From NCBI GenBank assembly GCA_937881505.1, contig CALGEM010000024.1, forward strand, positions 1 to 6,731: 6,731 nt of DNA. The letters run 5' to 3'. This document shows, piece by piece, positions 4,190-6,731 of this stretch. The translations under genes and the position numbers were made by a program. The notes under the pieces are model-generated. The model was given only the letters and a program-made list of their open reading frames with translations. It had not been told where the DNA came from and searched no databases. The first letter of the stretch is position 1; every line of letters begins with the position of its first letter. Source of the DNA: an uncultured euryarchaeote (GTDB taxonomy: Archaea; Thermoplasmatota; Poseidoniia; Poseidoniales; Poseidoniaceae).

Positions 4190-6460
4190 ATCAACGAGAC
4201 GACCCAAGGTGAGGTCACCGGTACGGAAACTTGGTCTGGCACAATGAACCTGCAGGGCGACGTTACCGTCAACGAAGGTGCGAAACTCATCATCAACGCC
4301 GGGACCACCGTGAACATTCCCTACGGCAAGTACATCGATGTCAAGGGTGCCATTTGCATCGGCGACACCGCTTGTGGAGCGAGCGCTGGTTCAGCCTCGT
4401 CTCAGGCTCGATTCATCTGGGCCCAACCTGCGGACTACAACAAGGTGGGCAGGTGCTACCAAAACGGCAGCAACCTCTTCACCAACACCGACGCAGCTTG
4501 CGGCTCCGGCATGGTCATCCGAGACACCATTGACCAGGCCATCACCTCCATCAACTTCGCTCACTTTGAGAACGCTTACGGCTTCCCCATCTACGTCTCA
4601 ACGCTGCAATCCATGCAGTACGGTGCCTTGGTGTTTGATGGTTCTTCCACCACCGCTCGTGGCCTCTCATTTACCGATATCAACACCTCCAACGTCATTG
4701 CCATTGACCTCGCCTCCCCTCTGATTACCGAATCAACTTTTGAGGTGGGAATTGACGGCCGAGGCTACAATGCAGCGGCTGTTCGTGCATACAGCGCAGG
4801 TGCTGGTATTCTCTCAACCTTCCAAGTGAAGAGTTCCGACTTTACGGGCGTTGAGACCGATTGTGGCCAGCAAGGCGGCGGTCTTGGTGCCATCTTCATC
4901 GAAGATTCGTATATCGGTTTGGACGACCTTGATATTTCCCAAAACAGTTACGGAATTTTGATGAAATCAAGTTCTGGTTCGCTAACGAATTCCGACATCA
5001 ACGTCAAGTGCAACGCCGTTGATACGAATTCGCTGAAGACCACGGGTCTCATCGAGCACACGCTCGAGGTCAACAATAACATCATCACCACCGCTGAAGG
5101 TGCTGGATTGACGGCCTACGACGGTGCCAAAGTCTATGCTGAGCGCAACACGATTTCAGGTGCGTCCGAAGGTTCGGGTGTGGGTATCCGCAGTTCCATT
5201 GTTGAACTCCATGAGAACACCATCGGCCCAATCGGTGGATGGAACGGCATTTGGATTTACGGCACCTCCGATGTCGTCGCAGAGAACAACACCATCCAGG
5301 ACACCGGAAAAGAGCCAGTATTGATCGGTGAATACCACTACCAAGACCAAGGCTGGCAGGTTCCGGCACCAACCGCAGCCCGCTTGTACCTGGCCAACAA
5401 CATCATTTCCAACAACTCGGGAACCTGCAATTCACAAATGTACGGTGGCGATTTCCCTTGTCCAGCCGTCCACGTCTTCCGTTCGTCTGCCACCGTCATG
5501 GACAACACCATCTCGGGCAACACCGGTGATATCATCCGGGCCAAGGGTTCGCTCATCAACGTCCAAGGAAACACGGCCGATTCGCAACTTGGCTTCGCAG
5601 GAAACGTCAGCGTTCATGACGACAACTACGGCAACAAATACGGTTCCATTGCTTACTTCTCTGGCAACACTTGGACCGGTGTGTCCCAAGTCTACAACGT
5701 CACCGAGTCCCGTGTGACTGTTCAATCCGAACAGATTCCCTCCCCGGGTGGTAACGAGCTTTACCCTGTCAACATCCGTTGGCTTGGTGCTGAGTGCCCA
5801 TTCGTTCAAGACGAGTGTCTCAAACTCCCAGGCACCGTTGCTTTGCCACCTGCACAGATGCCACTCGCCCTTGAGTTGGTTGAGAACGCCACGGTGTTTT
5901 CCTTTGCTGACCTTCAGAACTTTGACTCCTCGATGATTCACGTTCAGAACCAAAACACAGCGTGGGGCTCCCAAGTTCGCGAAGGTGAATTGGTGCGCTA
6001 TCAAGTGAAGGCGAAGAACTCCAACGTTGAGGGCGCAACCGTTGTCATCAAGGACGCCACTGGACTTCCACTCTACGAACTGACCACCGATGCCTTTGGT
6101 TTCACACAGCAAGTTTCTCTCCCCTCGGACTTCTTGCTCGACCGAAACTGGAACCACGTTGTTGGTGATAAGAACGCTGCCATTCCTGGCTCAAACGACG
6201 GAACGGGCCAACCCATCGTGGTGGACGAGGATTCCTGTGCAGACGGTATTGACAACGACGGTGATACCCTTGTTGACGGCGATGACAACGACTGCATCAC
6301 CGGTCGCGAGCGCCCCTTCTACTCCGTTGAGGCCTTCAAGTTCGGCAGCGTGTCAAACACCACCGCCGGGGCCGCCGTCATCCGGTCGGACACCACGACA
6401 TCCACATCCTGCGCCGCTGCGATCAGCGCCTCGGCATCCAGCGCCGTATCGGCTTCATGA
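4094..6460 (+). CDS. Secreted right-handed beta-helix protein, 3'-truncated and fused to foreign sequence
   Basis: Start ATG 4094 is chosen because GGTGAA lies six bases upstream and the protein then opens with a signal peptide: basic residues at 3-8, a hydrophobic core at about 10-27, and VMA at 30-32 as the likely cleavage site. Residues 43-80 (GTETWSGTMNLQGDVTV, then LIINAGTTV) are the usual cap of parallel beta-helix exoproteins. Beta-helix rungs with recurring NNxI/NTI turns run from about 246 to 527. Residues 620-690 form a carboxypeptidase-regulatory-like Ig domain (GATVVIKDATG). Cys715 and Cys734 bracket the acidic DGIDNDGDTLVDGDDND, probably a Ca-binding loop. Native sequence ends near 6340 (about residue 749, ...FYSVEAFKFG). 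The last ~40 residues are antisense of a dehydrogenase gene, so any C-terminal anchor is lost. Beta-helices often bind or cleave polysaccharides, but no catalytic residues can be assigned; an adhesin or matrix role is equally possible. Confidence 0.8.
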   Translation: MSRRNQTKSVSLVMLYMMSLMLAVVSVPSVMAINETTQGEVTGTETWSGTMNLQGDVTVNEGAKLIINAGTTVNIPYGKYIDVKGAICIGDTACGASAGSASSQARFIWAQPADYNKVGRCYQNGSNLFTNTDAACGSGMVIRDTIDQAITSINFAHFENAYGFPIYVSTLQSMQYGALVFDGSSTTARGLSFTDINTSNVIAIDLASPLITESTFEVGIDGRGYNAAAVRAYSAGAGILSTFQVKSSDFTGVETDCGQQGGGLGAIFIEDSYIGLDDLDISQNSYGILMKSSSGSLTNSDINVKCNAVDTNSLKTTGLIEHTLEVNNNIITTAEGAGLTAYDGAKVYAERNTISGASEGSGVGIRSSIVELHENTIGPIGGWNGIWIYGTSDVVAENNTIQDTGKEPVLIGEYHYQDQGWQVPAPTAARLYLANNIISNNSGTCNSQMYGGDFPCPAVHVFRSSATVMDNTISGNTGDIIRAKGSLINVQGNTADSQLGFAGNVSVHDDNYGNKYGSIAYFSGNTWTGVSQVYNVTESRVTVQSEQIPSPGGNELYPVNIRWLGAECPFVQDECLKLPGTVALPPAQMPLALELVENATVFSFADLQNFDSSMIHVQNQNTAWGSQVREGELVRYQVKAKNSNVEGATVVIKDATGLPLYELTTDAFGFTQQVSLPSDFLLDRNWNHVVGDKNAAIPGSNDGTGQPIVVDEDSCADGIDNDGDTLVDGDDNDCITGRERPFYSVEAFKFGSVSNTTAGAAVIRSDTTTSTSCAAAISASASSAVSAS
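6236..6295 (+). other. Cys-bracketed Asp-rich (DGIDNDGD) putative calcium-binding loop
   Basis: In residues 715-734 of the beta-helix protein, a Cys at each end encloses nine Asp and two Asn in a DxDNDGD-like spacing. Similar DGIDNDGDGxxD segments recur in secreted bacterial and archaeal proteins and resemble thrombospondin type 3 or EF-hand-like calcium loops. The disulfide and metal binding are inferred, not shown. Confidence 0.55.
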
Positions 6461-6558
6461 AGCCGCATTTCGCCAAGCTTGCGGAGTTCCGCGATCGCGC
6501 GGTCCCCGTAATATCCCCGGCGCATCTGCGGCGTATGGGTCAAAAGTATCTTCGGCAT
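6331..6558 (-). CDS. D-isomer-specific 2-hydroxyacid dehydrogenase, N-terminal fragment (foreign right end)
   Basis: Minus-strand ATG at 6556-6558 starts MPKILLTHTPQMRRGYYGDR, and 76 residues read as the N-terminal substrate-binding half-domain of the D-3-phosphoglycerate dehydrogenase-like 2-hydroxyacid dehydrogenases, including DVVVSDRMTAAP and VVFDTLPNLKA. These enzymes reduce 2-keto acids or oxidise D-2-hydroxy acids with NAD(P). The Rossmann domain and the catalytic Arg/Glu/His would follow, but the gene is lost where it meets archaeal sequence. In frame it continues as S-T-E..., antisense of the beta-helix gene, instead of the expected phenylalanine after LKA. Base composition is high-GC and codon choice is unlike the central block; an alphaproteobacterial origin is likely. 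It follows the hydratase-family gene after 15 bp, so the two probably form an operon for catabolism of an organic acid or aromatic compound. The family assignment is good; substrate unknown. Confidence 0.75.
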
Positions 6559-6573
6559 GTCAGGTGATCCCCA

Positions 6574-6731
6574 TCAGGCGATTTGGGCTTCCACCGCGCC
6601 CATGCCTTCCAGGGAATACCGGATTTTCTCGCCGCCCGCCGGGAACCGCGTTTTCATCGTGCTACCGGTCATCACGAATTCACCCGCCTTCAGCATCTGG
6701 CCGCGGGCGTTTAGATGATTGGCGATCCAGG
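6574..6731 (-). CDS. Fumarylacetoacetate hydrolase / 2-keto-4-pentenoate hydratase family protein, C-terminal fragment
   Basis: The frame enters from the right edge on minus and gives 51 residues before TGA at 6574-6576. Recognisable parts are WIANHLNARGQMLKAGEFVM followed by TGS, then FPAGGEKIRYSLEGMGAVEA. This is the conserved C-terminal block of the FAH superfamily, closest in style to 2-keto-4-pentenoate hydratase (MhpD-like): W-x-A-N-x-L, then L-K-A-G-x-x-V-x-T-G-S, then P-x-x-x-G, then a closing G-x-G-x-V strand. Such enzymes hydrate or cleave carbon-carbon bonds of 2-keto acids using a divalent metal in the catabolism of aromatic compounds. The metal-binding acidic residues lie upstream, outside the window. 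The stop is followed 15 bp later by the dehydrogenase start, which points to a bacterial catabolic operon. Superfamily assignment is good; the exact reaction is unknown. Confidence 0.75.
   Translation of the reverse strand, partial: WIANHLNARGQMLKAGEFVMTGSTMKTRFPAGGEKIRYSLEGMGAVEAQIA

Noticed and set aside
5432..6157. 241-residue minus-strand ORF within the beta-helix gene
   Set aside because: It is antisense to rungs and the Ig-like domain of the beta-helix protein. No motif or ribosome binding site is visible, and its length comes from the codon bias of the sense strand.
6341..6460. Low-complexity Ala/Ser/Thr-rich C-terminal tail of the beta-helix ORF as a novel domain or cell-wall linker
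   Set aside because: It is the exact antisense of a recognisable dehydrogenase N-terminus, with the high-GC codon pattern of that gene. The composition is a by-product of reading the wrong strand.
1..6731. CRISPR arrays, tRNA/rRNA genes, insertion sequences or defence genes
   Set aside because: I saw no regularly spaced repeats, no tRNA cloverleaf in the non-coding gaps and no transposase or nuclease motifs. The NNTI-type repetition in the beta-helix gene is protein-level solenoid repetition, not a DNA repeat array.

Overview
The window is a composite. About 6.2 kb in the middle (roughly 168 to 6340) reads as one continuous piece of genome, most likely from a marine planktonic euryarchaeon of the Marine Group II / Poseidoniales type. 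This assignment is an inference from protein style: large sequon-rich surface proteins with Ig-like domains and a C-terminal membrane anchor, a membrane-anchored subtilase, a secreted beta-helix protein ending in a DGIDNDGD-type motif, moderate GC, and an archaeal-style GGTGA ribosome binding site. No rRNA or housekeeping marker is present to confirm it. The two ends come from other organisms.

Left end (1 to about 168): bases 3 to about 95 encode, on +, an AT-rich peptide resembling a phage portal/connector protein. Bases about 91 to 168 encode, on -, an unmistakable piece of an M16A (insulysin/pitrilysin) metallopeptidase with its HxxEH zinc site. The archaeal frame begins just after that, so the ATG at 148 is not a genuine start.

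Centre: three same-strand genes, all for envelope or exported proteins. (1) The C-terminal part of a large cell-surface protein with Cna_B/carboxypeptidase-regulatory-like, NEW3-like and CARDB-like domains and a C-terminal transmembrane anchor. (2) After 64 bp, a 402-residue type-II membrane-anchored S8 subtilase with an intact Asp117/His152/Asn249/Ser328 set. (3) After about 200 bp holding a T-tract terminator, hairpins, AT-rich candidate promoter sequence and a ribosome binding site, a secreted right-handed beta-helix protein with a clear signal peptide. A working hypothesis is surface-layer or matrix construction and processing, or extracellular polymer degradation. Nothing in the sequence proves that the three act together.

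Right end (about 6331 to 6731): high-GC sequence, probably alphaproteobacterial, with two minus-strand genes in operon order: the last 51 residues of a fumarylacetoacetate-hydrolase/2-keto-4-pentenoate-hydratase family protein, then the first ~76 residues of a D-isomer-specific 2-hydroxyacid dehydrogenase. The dehydrogenase is cut mid-gene where it meets the beta-helix gene head-to-head in sequence, which gives the archaeal ORF a meaningless ~40-residue tail.

The joins fall inside conserved genes, change strand and base composition, and have only short stretches readable as either parent. No integrase, transposase or attachment site is visible. Chimeric assembly or amplification is therefore much more likely than natural transfer. 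I did not find a convincing new defence, mobile or RNA system here. The most interesting biology is the surface protein / subtilase / beta-helix trio and the variant active-site serine motif of the subtilase.
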